Positions 43,857 to 52,832 are shown, counted from the first letter of the stretch. The stretch: 64,000 nt of DNA from an uncultured Draconibacterium sp. (GCF_963675065.1 NZ_OY775905.1:1128501-1192500); one strand, 5' to 3'. The notes: generated by a model not told the origin, from the sequence alone. Numbers and translations: made by a program.

Positions 43857-43886
43857 AAAAAGGCGCTTATTTGAGCGCCTTTTTTG
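43857..43886. terminator. bidirectional terminator (mscS / DUF4252)
   Basis: AAGGCGCT / AGCGCCTT stem, loop TATTTG, with A-run before and T-run after, so it works in both directions. On the minus strand it overlaps the last codons of the DUF4252 gene. Confidence 0.85.
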
Positions 43887-44835
43887 TTTTTATCATAATT
43901 ACTGTTTTATCTCCTTCATTGGTTTTCTCGATTTGTTCAACCTCATTATTTTTCAATAATTCCTTCACCTTATCGCTTTTTACCTTTTTACCATCTATGT
44001 AATAAACCGTAGATGTGTCGCCGGGAGTAGTAAGGAAGATCGGCTGTCGCCCGTACTTTTCTGCCAATTCGCGTTGCTTCTCGGCCATTTCCCGTTGCTT
44101 CTCAAATTGCAGTTGTGCCTGTTGTTCTATTTTGGCAATTTGTTCTTCCGACAGACTTGCCTTTTCTGCCATCTCGCGCGCGCGGGCTTCAATTTCAGCG
44201 AGTCTGGCCTCATCAAATTCGAATGCCGGAAAGTTCCCCGGTCCTGCAAAATAACCTGGCGACGAATTATCGATTTTATACAGATTTTCTAAGCCGCGCA
44301 GATTTAAAGCTTTATTCAGATCGGCAACATTTGCTAAATCAATATCGCCATCTAATTCTACCAAACTGGTAGACCGACTTGAGTTTGTTATTAAAGCGAG
44401 TGCCGTTATTGATCCATTATTTCGTTGAAGATAAACCTTTACCTCTTCGCCCATACGCTTTTCCGTTTTCAATAGCGAATAACCATTCTGCTTGTAATGT
44501 TTTATAATATCCCCGAATAATTCCGGCTCACCCGATTTTTCCTTTTTTGCCGGCTTTTCATCGCCAAAAAAATCTCCGGGCTCTACTCCAAAACGACTTT
44601 GGCTAATCACCAAAATATTATCCAGACTTTCCAGCGCTTTTGCCAGATCCGAGTTTTCATCTATGTTTTTCTTTTTCAGGTACAGATCGAACATATCGCT
44701 GCTTAACATGCTGGCGCTAAAACCATCCTGGTTGGCATATTTTTCTGTTAACTGCTCAAAAAGGCTCTGAGACTGCTGTGCCAATACCGGAAAAACAATC
44801 CCGATCATTAACACCATTACTACTAACTTTTTCAT
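43867..44835 (-). CDS. DUF4252 protein with coiled-coil insertion
   Basis: 322 residues, about twice the usual DUF4252 length. Signal peptide (VLAQQ), a DUF4252-like domain (SLFEQLTEKYANQDGFSASMLSSDMFDLYL ... FGDIIKHYKQNGYSLLKTEKRMGEEVKVYLQRNNGSITALALI; about 22-185), then a long Glu/Ala/Gln coiled coil with repeats of AEKQRELAEKYG type (215-265), then a small beta tail (DTSTVYYIDGKKVKSDKVKELL). Follows the ECF sigma and anti-sigma genes, a known DUF4252 context, so it is probably a target of that sigma factor. Leader holds copy B of the GAAACGAG element. Confidence 0.82.
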   Translation of the reverse strand: MKKLVVMVLMIGIVFPVLAQQSQSLFEQLTEKYANQDGFSASMLSSDMFDLYLKKKNIDENSDLAKALESLDNILVISQSRFGVEPGDFFGDEKPAKKEKSGEPELFGDIIKHYKQNGYSLLKTEKRMGEEVKVYLQRNNGSITALALITNSSRSTSLVELDGDIDLANVADLNKALNLRGLENLYKIDNSSPGYFAGPGNFPAFEFDEARLAEIEARAREMAEKASLSEEQIAKIEQQAQLQFEKQREMAEKQRELAEKYGRQPIFLTTPGDTSTVYYIDGKKVKSDKVKELLKNNEVEQIEKTNEGDKTVIMIKTKKALK

Positions 44836-44860
44836 ACTATTAAAATTGTTTGTTAAAAAA

Positions 44861-44938
44861 GGTATAGTATGGAACTCGCATGCATTTTAATTATCCTTCC
44901 AGAAGTAAATACCTGACATGCTCGTTTCATATCACTAA
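44861..44938 (-). promoter_or_regulatory. putative structured leader element, copy B
   Basis: Minus strand: GAAACGAGCATGTCAGG ... ATTTAC ... TGGAAGGATAATTA ... CATGCGAGTTCC, then about 25 bases to the DUF4252 start. GCATG / CATGC and GAAAC / GTTCC could pair around opposed GA dinucleotides (k-turn-like). Same family as copies A and C. Confidence 0.5.
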
Positions 44939-45020
44939 CTTTTTAATTGTTTCTTTTTTTCAGTTTAATCACTCTCATTGGTTTTGGGATTCACATTAAA
45001 ATAACCACTAAAAATCGCTG

Positions 45021-45458
45021 TCAGTTTATAATAATTTCCACATCATCATCGACCCAAAGTATAAGCATTTCGTCGGGTACCGGTTCAGGCTGCAAACTTT
45101 CCGACACCTGGAACAAGGCTTGCTCCATTACAAAAAACTGGTCTTCCAACTTTGTTTGCTTTTTATTTCTTACATCAAGGAAAACAGTTAACACAATCAG
45201 CACAACAGCCGCGGCTGAAATAACCGAGTAGAAGTGCATTCGAATACTTTTCTTCTTAACTGCCTGCTTTTCAATTCCGGCAAAAAGATCATCCTCCAAT
45301 CCGTCCGGCACCTTTACTTCTTTTTGGTAAAAAGAAAAAATATCCTTCTCCGCACTTTTTGTTTTACTTTCTGAAACGGCGGCTTTCAGCTCTTTTTCCT
45401 CCTCCAGTGAAGTTTCGCCTCTATAATATTTGTCGAGCATATTTTCCTGATGTGTCAT
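45021..45458 (-). CDS. putative anti-sigma factor (single-TM)
   Basis: 145 residues from ATG 45458 (other in-frame ATGs at 45476 and 45440). The N-terminal part (MLDKYYRGETSLEEEKELKAAV) has the short helical zone seen in anti-sigma proteins of this phylum, then a linker, one membrane helix (VISAAAVVLIVLTVFLDV, about 79-96), and a C-terminal periplasmic tail with acidic ILWVDDDVEIIIN. It overlaps the sigma gene by about 38 bases, which strongly supports a partnership. Function by context; no anti-sigma domain motif is exact. Confidence 0.7.
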   Translation of the reverse strand: MTHQENMLDKYYRGETSLEEEKELKAAVSESKTKSAEKDIFSFYQKEVKVPDGLEDDLFAGIEKQAVKKKSIRMHFYSVISAAAVVLIVLTVFLDVRNKKQTKLEDQFFVMEQALFQVSESLQPEPVPDEMLILWVDDDVEIIIN

Positions 45459-45954
45459 AATCGTAGATTTTTTCAACCTCTTCTTTTACTTTTTGCCTGG
45501 CCCGCGAAAGAATCACCCGCAGGTTAGCCACTTCATAACCGGTTATTTCTTTGATCTCGTCAAACGAAAAGCCATCAATGTCGCGCAACTCAATAACCGT
45601 TTTGTACTTCTCCGGTAAATCATTTATTACCTGTTTTACCTTCTCGTATCGTTCAATCGTATCAGAATCTGTTCCATCGGCTTCCATATTCAATATCCGG
45701 TATTCATGCTTTTCATCCATCGCCTGCGGGTTTTTCTTTTTCAGCAGATCAAAACTGTAATTTCGCGCCATCGTTATTATGTAGGCCGATTGGTTAGTGC
45801 ACTTTACCAACTCGTCTTTCCGGTTCCATAACTTTAGCATCAATTCCTGCAAAGCATCGCGTGTCTCTTCTTCATTTTTAAGAATACGAAACAACATCGG
45901 GTACAGCTTTACCGAATATGGAATTACCGTATTTTTAAACTCTTTAGTGGTCAT
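45421..45954 (-). CDS. ECF RNA polymerase sigma factor
   Basis: 177 residues. Region 2: LYPMLFRILKNEEETRDALQELMLKLWNRKDEL (about 17-49) and YIITMARNYSFDLL; region 4: LPEKYKTVIELRDIDGFSFDEIKEITGYEVANLRVILSRARQKVKEEV (about 114-161) helix-turn-helix. No region 3, as for group-4 sigma factors. First gene of the sigma / anti-sigma / DUF4252 unit; probably senses envelope stress or nutrient change (inference). Confidence 0.95.
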   Translation of the reverse strand: MTTKEFKNTVIPYSVKLYPMLFRILKNEEETRDALQELMLKLWNRKDELVKCTNQSAYIITMARNYSFDLLKKKNPQAMDEKHEYRILNMEADGTDSDTIERYEKVKQVINDLPEKYKTVIELRDIDGFSFDEIKEITGYEVANLRVILSRARQKVKEEVEKIYDYDTSGKYARQIL

Positions 45955-46078
45955 CTGTTATATTGGACGAGTTGCTTTCAATTTTATAACAAACATTTTC
46001 AAAAAAAACGTAAAGTATTTCCCGCAGCTTCCGCTATTTTCCCAAAATCCACGTTCCTGAGCTCATATTTTATAGGTA

Positions 46079-46100
46079 GAATCCGCATGATCTGCGAGAT
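46079..46100. repeat. ATCTGCG-type intergenic repeat relic
   Basis: AATCCGCATGATCTGCGAGAT in the intergenic gap between the sigma gene and mntP; same word family as at 2929-2957 and 31458-31500. Confidence 0.35.
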
Positions 46101-46157
46101 ATTAAATTAAATCAATTCAGCATCAAAAATCAAACGAGGCAGAAAAACTAATTTTGT

Positions 46158-46165
46158 TATTTTTG
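46158..46165 (+). promoter_or_regulatory. candidate -7 element of mntP
   Basis: TATTTTTG matches TAnnTTTG, only 9 bases before the ATG, which would give a near-leaderless mRNA. No -33 element seen. Confidence 0.35.
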
Positions 46166-46173
46166 CGGCACCA

Positions 46174-46752
46174 ATGACTACAGCAAAATTCATAACCTTT
46201 TTACTTCTCGGTATTGGCTTAAGTTTCGATTCCTTTGCAGTTTCTGTGTCGTGTGGTTTGATGAAACGGGAGATTAAATTTAAACAGGCGACTTTGGTTG
46301 CCGCATCACTTGCATTTTTTCAGGCTACTTTTCCGGTAATTGGATGGCTTATAGGCGAAGCGCTTAAAGACCTGATCTCTTCGGTAGATCATTGGATCGC
46401 TTTTGGCTTATTGGCATTAATCGGCGGAAAGATGATTGTGGAAGGGATTAAAGAAGATGGCACGCTCAAAAATTTCGACCCCTTTAAAATCAGCGTATTA
46501 ATTGGTCTTTCGATAGCCACCAGTATCGATGCACTGGTTGTTGGATTAAGTTTTGGTTTTCTTGAAATCCCCATTCTATTTCCGGTTTTGGTTATTGGCT
46601 CGGTAACTTTTATTGCAGCTATGTTGGGTATGTTATTCGGGAAAAATATCTCTGCTAAAAGAAGCCATCAATCGCTTATTTTGGGAGGAATAATTTTATT
46701 TGCTATTGGGCTCAAAATATTGATAGAACATTTGCTAATTCACACTTCCTGA
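46174..46752 (+). CDS. mntP: manganese efflux pump MntP
   Basis: 192 residues, six membrane helices. MntP pattern: LLLGIGLSFDSFAVSVSCGLM (Asp in helix 1), LIGEALKDLI, FGLLALIGGKMIVEGI, and the second half VLIGLSIATSIDALVVGLSFGFL with the matching Asp, then GMLFGKNIS. The paired Asp residues bind the exported Mn2+. Inner membrane. No riboswitch is visible upstream, and the gap leaves no room for one if the -7 box is right. Confidence 0.95.
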   Translation: MTTAKFITFLLLGIGLSFDSFAVSVSCGLMKREIKFKQATLVAASLAFFQATFPVIGWLIGEALKDLISSVDHWIAFGLLALIGGKMIVEGIKEDGTLKNFDPFKISVLIGLSIATSIDALVVGLSFGFLEIPILFPVLVIGSVTFIAAMLGMLFGKNISAKRSHQSLILGGIILFAIGLKILIEHLLIHTS

Positions 46753-46860
46753 CGAATTTTATTTTCCCCAAAACTCTTTACAAAAAATTGCGTTATTTCA
46801 ATCAGGAATACAATTCGTCGGATAAAAACCGTAATTTCACGACTTTAAATTTATACACGA

Positions 46861-47310
46861 ATGGCGAAGATAAGAGTTACCAAGAAATTCCATTTTGAAA
46901 TGGGCCACGCACTGCACAATTACGATGGCTTGTGCCGCAATATTCACGGGCATACTTACAACATGGAAGTGACTTTACTTGGTGAAATAAGGGAGGAGAC
47001 AGGACACCCGAAAGACGGGATGGTGATTGATTTTGGGAAGCTCAAAAAACTGGTAAAAGAAAAGATCGTAAATGTGTACGACCACAGTTTGGTGGTAAGC
47101 CAAATTTATGCCGACAAAAACCAGGAGCACCTGCTAAAAGCTACTGAACGGTTAATCGTTCACGATTTCCAGCCCACATCGGAAAATATGTGTGTATATT
47201 TTGCCGGCGTTCTACAACAAGAATTGCCCGAAGATGTTTCTTTGTATAGTATTCGTCTATACGAAACGGCAACATCATATGCCGAATGGTTTGCAGAAGA
47301 TAATAAATAG
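46861..47310 (+). CDS. 6-carboxytetrahydropterin/6-pyruvoyl-tetrahydropterin synthase family protein
   Basis: 149 residues. Zinc ligands: FHFEMGHAL (His) and NIHGHTYNMEVTL (HxH); a Cys in YDGLCRNIHGH in the usual active-site place; the later DHSLV and the Glu of YETATSYAEWF. QueD makes 6-carboxytetrahydropterin for queuosine, while PTPS makes 6-pyruvoyltetrahydropterin; the Cys-rich N-part favours the QueD-like class, but the two cannot be separated by eye. 23 bases before polA, maybe co-transcribed. No other que genes here. Confidence 0.9.
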   Translation: MAKIRVTKKFHFEMGHALHNYDGLCRNIHGHTYNMEVTLLGEIREETGHPKDGMVIDFGKLKKLVKEKIVNVYDHSLVVSQIYADKNQEHLLKATERLIVHDFQPTSENMCVYFAGVLQQELPEDVSLYSIRLYETATSYAEWFAEDNK

Positions 47311-47333
47311 TTCGTATCCTGAAATTTAATATT

Positions 47334-50114
47334 ATGGCTGAAAACAAACAGCAAAAACTTTTTCTTTTAGACGCTTTCGCACTGATTTACCGCAGTTATT
47401 TCGCATTTATCCGCAATCCCAGGTTTAACTCAAAAGGTGTAAATACCTCGGCAATGCTGGGTGTTACAAATACCATTGTACAGTTGATGGAAAAAGAAGA
47501 TCCGGAGAACCTGGCTGTAGTTTTCGATGTGTCGGCACCAACTTTCAGGCACGAAATGTATAAAGAATACAAGGCCAACCGCGATGAAATGCCGGAAGAT
47601 TTGCGTAAGTCGATTCCGTACATTCGTAAAATTATTGAGGCATTTAATATTCCGATTATTGAAAAAGAGGGTTACGAAGCCGACGACGTAATTGGCACGC
47701 TGGCAAAAAAAGCCGAAAAAGAGGGTTTCACTACTTATATGATGACCCCCGATAAAGATTATGCACAACTGGTTTCTGATCAGATTTACATGTATAAACC
47801 AGGAAAAGCCGGTGGCGATGTAGAGATTTGGGGTTTACCCGAAGTACAGGAAAATTTTGGTATTGAAACCGCCGATCAGGTAATTGACATACTTGGATTA
47901 ATGGGTGACTTGGCAGATAATATCCCGGGATGCCCCGGCGTTGGCCCCAAAACAGCACAAAAACTTATTGCTGAATACGGAAGTATTGAAGAGTTGTATA
48001 AAAACACCGATAAGTTAAAAGGCAAACAAAAAGAACGGATCGTTGAAAATGAGGAACAGGTGCGCCTTTCAAAAGTTCTGGCAACAATTATTACCGATGC
48101 TCCTGTTGAGTTTGACCTTAAGAATCTGAAGAAAGACGAGCTCAATAAAGAAGAATTAAAGAAACTTTTTGATGAGCTGGAATTTAAAACACTGATTTCG
48201 CGGTTAAAGCTTAGCGACACTCCCGTGGAAACTGCCATGCAGGGAACACTTTTTGGAGCACCCGAAGAAGCTGTTGTGGAAACTGAAACGCCGACAACAA
48301 AAGAAAATATTGATTCTGTTCCTCACCAATATTACCTGATTGAAACCGAATTACAACGCGCCAGTTTGCGGGCCGAACTTTCGGTACAAAAAGAATTCTG
48401 TTTTGATACTGAAACCACCGGACTTGATACAAAAACTGCCGAGATCGTTTGTTTGTCATTCGCGTTTAGAGAGCATGAAGCATTTTGTGTTACCATACCA
48501 ACAGACCGCAAGGAAGCACAAAAAGTAATGGATGAGTTTCGCGACATTTTTGCCGATACGAACATCACCAAAATAGGGCAAAATATTAAGTTCGATATTC
48601 TAATATTGAAGAATTATGATGTTGAGGTAAAAGGAAAACTATACGACACCATGCTGGCCCACTACCTCATTCAGCCCGATATGAAACACAACCTCGACAT
48701 GTTGTGTTTGCAATACCTGAATTACGAAAAAGTACCTACCGAAGATCTGATTGGTAAGAAAGGAAAAAACCAGCAGACCATGCGATCGGTGACAACTGAG
48801 AAGTTGCGTGATTATGCCTGCGAAGATGCCGACCTGACCTTACAATTAAAAAATGCTTTAAATCCTGAACTGGATAAAGCCGGTGTTCGTGAACTTTTTG
48901 AAACACTTGAAATGCCATTGGTACCCGTGCTCGTAAAAATGGAAAGCGCAGGAGTAAAACTAAACTCAGATGAATTAAATAAATCAGCCGAAGTTTTGCG
49001 TAACCAGATAATTGAACTGGAAAAAGAAATTATTGAACTGGCTGGCGAAGACTTTAATGTATCGTCGCCCAAACAGCTGGGGCCGATTCTTTTTGATAAG
49101 CTTAAAATTGATACCAAAGCAAAGAAAACCAAAACCAAACAATACTCAACTTCCGAAGAAGTATTAATACGTTTGGTCGACAAACACCCGATCGTTCAAA
49201 AAGTATTGGATTTCAGAGGATTGAAAAAACTCTTATCTACTTACGTTGAAGCCTTACCGCAATTGGTTAATCCAAAAACAGGAAAGATCCACACATCATA
49301 TAACCAGGCAATTGCAGCCACCGGACGATTGAGTTCCAATAACCCAAATCTGCAGAATATTCCTATCCGCGATGCAGCAGGCCGCGAAATCCGGAAAGCT
49401 TTTATTCCTTCGGATGAAGAGCATACTTTCTTTTCTGCCGACTACTCGCAAATTGAGTTGCGGATTATGGCAGCACTAAGTGGAGATGAAGAAATGCAAC
49501 GTGCTTTTAACGAGGGAAAAGACATTCACTCCATTACCGCAGCAAAAATTTATCAGATACCCGAAAGCGAAGTTGATTCAGACATGCGACGCAAGGCTAA
49601 AACCGCCAACTTCGGAATTATTTACGGTATTTCGGCATTCGGATTGTCGCAGCGTTTAAATATTCCTCGCACCGAAGCCAAAGATTTGATTGACGGCTAT
49701 TTCGAGAATTTCCCGAAGATTAAAGCTTTTATGGACCAACAAATTCATCTGGCCCGCGAGCAGGGTTTTGTGGAAACCATAAAAGGTCGCCGACGCTATT
49801 TAAACGATATTAATTCGGCCAATGCAGTAGTACGCGGTATGGCAGAGCGAAATGCAGTGAATGCTCCAATTCAGGGCTCTGCGGCAGATATCATTAAAAT
49901 TGCGATGATCAATATTCACAACAAAATGGAAGAGCAGAACATGAAATCGAAAATGATTTTGCAGGTCCACGATGAGTTGAATTTTGATGTGTACAAACCG
50001 GAACTGGAAACGATCCGTTCGTTGGTTAAAAATGAAATGGAAAATGCTGTGGATATTGGCGTTCAGTTAACAGTTGAAAGTAATGCTGCTGATAACTGGT
50101 TGGATGCGCACTAA
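47334..50114 (+). CDS. polA: DNA polymerase I
   Basis: 926 residues, full-length three-domain enzyme. Residues 1-290: 5'-nuclease (LFLLDAFALIYRSYFAF, GYEADDVIGTLAKKA, TPDKDYAQLV, GVGPKTAQKLI). About 340-530: 3'-5' exonuclease with intact DEDD residues (FDTETTGLD near 356, GQNIKFDILIL, YACEDADLTLQL), so proofreading should work. About 600-926: polymerase, with motif A DYSQIELRIMAA near 703, motif B RRKAKTANFGIIYG and motif C QVHDEL near 876. Excision repair and Okazaki-fragment processing. Convergent with a dus gene, overlapping by 4 bases. Confidence 0.98.
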   Translation: MAENKQQKLFLLDAFALIYRSYFAFIRNPRFNSKGVNTSAMLGVTNTIVQLMEKEDPENLAVVFDVSAPTFRHEMYKEYKANRDEMPEDLRKSIPYIRKIIEAFNIPIIEKEGYEADDVIGTLAKKAEKEGFTTYMMTPDKDYAQLVSDQIYMYKPGKAGGDVEIWGLPEVQENFGIETADQVIDILGLMGDLADNIPGCPGVGPKTAQKLIAEYGSIEELYKNTDKLKGKQKERIVENEEQVRLSKVLATIITDAPVEFDLKNLKKDELNKEELKKLFDELEFKTLISRLKLSDTPVETAMQGTLFGAPEEAVVETETPTTKENIDSVPHQYYLIETELQRASLRAELSVQKEFCFDTETTGLDTKTAEIVCLSFAFREHEAFCVTIPTDRKEAQKVMDEFRDIFADTNITKIGQNIKFDILILKNYDVEVKGKLYDTMLAHYLIQPDMKHNLDMLCLQYLNYEKVPTEDLIGKKGKNQQTMRSVTTEKLRDYACEDADLTLQLKNALNPELDKAGVRELFETLEMPLVPVLVKMESAGVKLNSDELNKSAEVLRNQIIELEKEIIELAGEDFNVSSPKQLGPILFDKLKIDTKAKKTKTKQYSTSEEVLIRLVDKHPIVQKVLDFRGLKKLLSTYVEALPQLVNPKTGKIHTSYNQAIAATGRLSSNNPNLQNIPIRDAAGREIRKAFIPSDEEHTFFSADYSQIELRIMAALSGDEEMQRAFNEGKDIHSITAAKIYQIPESEVDSDMRRKAKTANFGIIYGISAFGLSQRLNIPRTEAKDLIDGYFENFPKIKAFMDQQIHLAREQGFVETIKGRRRYLNDINSANAVVRGMAERNAVNAPIQGSAADIIKIAMINIHNKMEEQNMKSKMILQVHDELNFDVYKPELETIRSLVKNEMENAVDIGVQLTVESNAADNWLDAH

Positions 50115-51046
50115 CCGGCAATTTCATTAAATATTGACCTGACAGTCGGATTGTATTTATTCAGTGCTTTTACCTTTTTAATGTGTTTCATCGCCTTTTT
50201 GGGATTTGGAAAACATTGGGCGAAGTAAATCCAGAACTGTTTCATTTTATTCAGCGCATTGCCTTCGTTATCCATAATTTCAAGATAACGCTCCAGCATA
50301 GTTTGATGGAAAGTGTATAACAAATCGGCGAGCTCCTTATCTGTAAGCGAAATGCCTTTAATTTCATGCGGAAGTAGTGGATTCATTATAATTCCGCGTC
50401 CCAACATCCAGGTATCGATACCTGGAAATTTGTGTTGTTTGGAAATAAAATCCTCTTTCGAAAAGATATCGCCGTTGTAAACCAGTTTGTGTTTTAGATT
50501 TTGGGTAGCATAAGAAAATGCATTTTCATCAATCTCGCCCGAATACAACTGCCCGGCCACCCGCGCATGAAGAATTACTTCTTTTAACGGAAACTGATTC
50601 AATACTTTTATAACATCTTTTATCTCATCCGCAGATTTTAACCCGGCTCTTAATTTTATAGAAAGCTCTCCTTTTGCACTGCTGTAAAAATGATCAAGTA
50701 TCTTGTAGATCTCATCCGGGAAGGGCAATAGTCCAGAGCCTTTCCCCCGGTTGGTGACCATCGGATACGGACATCCCAAATTCATGTTAAATTCCGAATA
50801 ACCTTGGTTGGTTAATATATTTTCCAAAAATTCAAACTCATCGGCATCTTTTGCCAGAATTTGAGGAACCACCCTGCTTTGTGTATTATTCTCCGGGAGT
50901 ATTTCGCGCGAATATTTATTCGGTATCACATTGTTCTTCACCGAAATATAAGGGATAAAATAAGCATCAACCGTGTTAAACACTTTTGCGTACGATGCCC
51001 GGTACACATAGTCGGTAAATCCCTGCAACGGGGCCATATAAATCAT
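50111..51046 (-). CDS. second tRNA-dihydrouridine synthase-like protein
   Basis: 311 residues. Dus fold with FMN site MAPLQGFTDYVYRASYAKVF, catalytic Cys92 in NMNLGCPYPMVTNRGKGSGLL, HARVAGQLYSGEI, VYNGDIFSKEDF and MLGRGIIMNPLL. It is closer in outline to the DusC-like single-gene class than to DusB at 4821. Specificity cannot be read. The N-terminus is short: ATG directly at the first strand. Divergent from the DUF4271 operon, 4-base overlap with polA. Confidence 0.88.
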   Translation of the reverse strand: MIYMAPLQGFTDYVYRASYAKVFNTVDAYFIPYISVKNNVIPNKYSREILPENNTQSRVVPQILAKDADEFEFLENILTNQGYSEFNMNLGCPYPMVTNRGKGSGLLPFPDEIYKILDHFYSSAKGELSIKLRAGLKSADEIKDVIKVLNQFPLKEVILHARVAGQLYSGEIDENAFSYATQNLKHKLVYNGDIFSKEDFISKQHKFPGIDTWMLGRGIIMNPLLPHEIKGISLTDKELADLLYTFHQTMLERYLEIMDNEGNALNKMKQFWIYFAQCFPNPKKAMKHIKKVKALNKYNPTVRSIFNEIAG

Positions 51047-51159
51047 TCTTGCAATTTTTTGTTTTATCAGTCACAAAATAACAAAAATTACTCCGCTTGT
51101 AAATATAAAAAAGCCTGCTTGTTCTTCAGCCCGGGTAAGTTCTCATCTTAATATTTTGG

Positions 51160-51167
51160 TATCTTTG
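51160..51167 (+). promoter_or_regulatory. candidate -7 element of the DUF4271-hemD-rnpA unit
   Basis: TATCTTTG matches TAnnTTTG exactly, 15 bases before the DUF4271 start. No clear -33. Confidence 0.5.
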
Positions 51168-51181
51168 CGCCATTCAAAACT

Positions 51182-52048
51182 ATGGGAGCAAATTACACAT
51201 ATAACCAGGATACAATTGCGGCGAACAACGCAAGTGCTGATGTGCTCCAACCCCTTGAAAAAACAAACGCATCATCACGGGGCAACAACACTCCCAGGCA
51301 AAAAATACAAGCTGTCGATAGTTCCGACTACATAGCGCCGCGGCAACAGGCTGAAATGCAAAGCACGCAACTTGAACAAAACTCACGGGTTTTACCCAAC
51401 CGGGAACGCGAATATCAGGGCCACGACTGGTTAACCATTATTATTTTTGTTGCCATTGCCCTATTTGCCAGCATTCGATACTCGTATGCCAAGTATCTTA
51501 AGCAACTGTTTTTGTCGTTATTTAATTATGCCACTTCAACACGCATGCTCAACGATAAAACCTACCCTGTTTTTCACGCGGCATTTCGTCTTGAGGTCAT
51601 TTTTTATATCATCTTTCCTATATTTATCTTTCAGTGTTTAAATCTGTTTAAATACCAAAACACGGCACTAACTCCAGCATATTTGTCCTTAATTTTCGGG
51701 GGGTCTTTACTCTACTTTTTTGGCAAAAAAGTAATCTATTTAACACTGGGATTGATGTTTGAAACGCAAAATGAAACACGGGAATATCTGTTTAGCTACG
51801 ATAATTTTAATCGTTCGCTCAGTTTAATTTTCTTGCCGGTGGTAATTTTAATTCAATTTGCACCGCTTAAAACCCCTGTATTTATAGCTATTTTAGGACT
51901 TGTTATTCTTTTTCTTTTTAATCTAATATTACTAAGAAGGGGTGCAATTATATTATTGAAAAAACAATTTTCTTTATTTTATCTGTTTTTGTACCTTTGT
52001 ACCCTTGAAATTTTACCCTTGCTTTTAATTTATAAAGTTGTAGTTTAA
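51182..52048 (+). CDS. DUF4271 membrane protein
   Basis: 288 residues. N-terminal about 80 residues polar, Gln/Asn/Ala-rich and probably disordered, with charged REYQGHDWLTIIIF at the membrane edge. Then about seven hydrophobic segments including FIIFPIFIFQCLNLF-like stretches, FGGSLLYFFGKKVIYLTLGLMF and FLYLCTLEILPLLLIYKVVV; DUF4271 of Bacteroidota. Function unknown; the gene is regularly found next to hemD in this phylum (recollection), as here (37 bases before it). Confidence 0.85.
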   Translation: MGANYTYNQDTIAANNASADVLQPLEKTNASSRGNNTPRQKIQAVDSSDYIAPRQQAEMQSTQLEQNSRVLPNREREYQGHDWLTIIIFVAIALFASIRYSYAKYLKQLFLSLFNYATSTRMLNDKTYPVFHAAFRLEVIFYIIFPIFIFQCLNLFKYQNTALTPAYLSLIFGGSLLYFFGKKVIYLTLGLMFETQNETREYLFSYDNFNRSLSLIFLPVVILIQFAPLKTPVFIAILGLVILFLFNLILLRRGAIILLKKQFSLFYLFLYLCTLEILPLLLIYKVVV

Positions 52049-52085
52049 TTAAGAAGGGGGAAAGTCTCATTAAAAGCATAAAAAT

Positions 52086-52832
52086 TTGAAAGTCAAGAGC
52101 ATTTTAGTTTCACAACCAGAGCCAAGTACTGCAAAATCACCGTATTTTGAGTTGGCTGAGAAGAATGGCCTGAAAATCGACTTCAGACCGTTCATTCAAG
52201 TTGAGGGAGTTCCTGCCAAGGAATTTCGCCAAACACGAACGCAGATACTTGAGCATACTGCGGTAATTTTTACCAGCCGTACTGCTATCGATCATTTTTT
52301 CAGAATTGCACAGGAATTGCGCATTACAGTGCCTGATTCGATGAAATATTTCTGCATTTCTGAAGCAACTGCTTTCTATCTTCAAAAGTATATTGTGTAC
52401 CGTAAGCGTAAAATATTTTATGCCGATGGTAGATTCACCGACTTAGTGAATGTGATGAAAAAACACAAGGACGAAAAATTCCTTGTTCCTCTTTCTGATA
52501 TTCATAAACAGGAAATCCCAACCCTGTTAGACAAAGGTGGCTACACGTATACGAAAGCAATTTTATACCGTACTGTTAGTGCCGACTTATCGGATTTAGC
52601 CGATATAAAATACGATGTTCTTGTATTTTTTAGCCCTTCGGGAATCAAGTCGCTATTCCAGAACTTCCCCGATTTTGAGCAAAACTCAACACGCATAGCA
52701 TGTTTTGGTCCGTCAACAGCAAAAGCAGTAGAAGAGGCCGGATTAAGACTGGATATTCAAGCTCCAACAGCACAGGCTCCTTCAATGACTATGGCTCTTG
52801 AACAATACATCAAAAAGAACAACAAGAATTAA
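52086..52832 (+). CDS. hemD: uroporphyrinogen-III synthase
   Basis: 248 residues with a TTG start; a later Met would cut into the conserved ILVSQPEPSTAKSPYFELAEKNGLKIDFRPF. Other family points: AVIFTSRTAIDHFF near 60, MKYFCISEATAFYLQKYI, YTKAILYRTVS, VLVFFSPSGIKSLFQNFP, ACFGPSTAKAVEEAGL. It cyclises hydroxymethylbilane with ring-D inversion in tetrapyrrole synthesis. Sequence conservation in this family is low; the call rests on the two-domain pattern and the Bacteroidota-type N-terminus. Confidence 0.88.
   Translation: MKVKSILVSQPEPSTAKSPYFELAEKNGLKIDFRPFIQVEGVPAKEFRQTRTQILEHTAVIFTSRTAIDHFFRIAQELRITVPDSMKYFCISEATAFYLQKYIVYRKRKIFYADGRFTDLVNVMKKHKDEKFLVPLSDIHKQEIPTLLDKGGYTYTKAILYRTVSADLSDLADIKYDVLVFFSPSGIKSLFQNFPDFEQNSTRIACFGPSTAKAVEEAGLRLDIQAPTAQAPSMTMALEQYIKKNNKN

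Noticed and set aside
45421..45458. Possible frameshift between ECF sigma and anti-sigma genes
   Set aside because: Overlap of about 38 bases with complete, well-ended proteins on both sides is normal coupling, not a broken gene.
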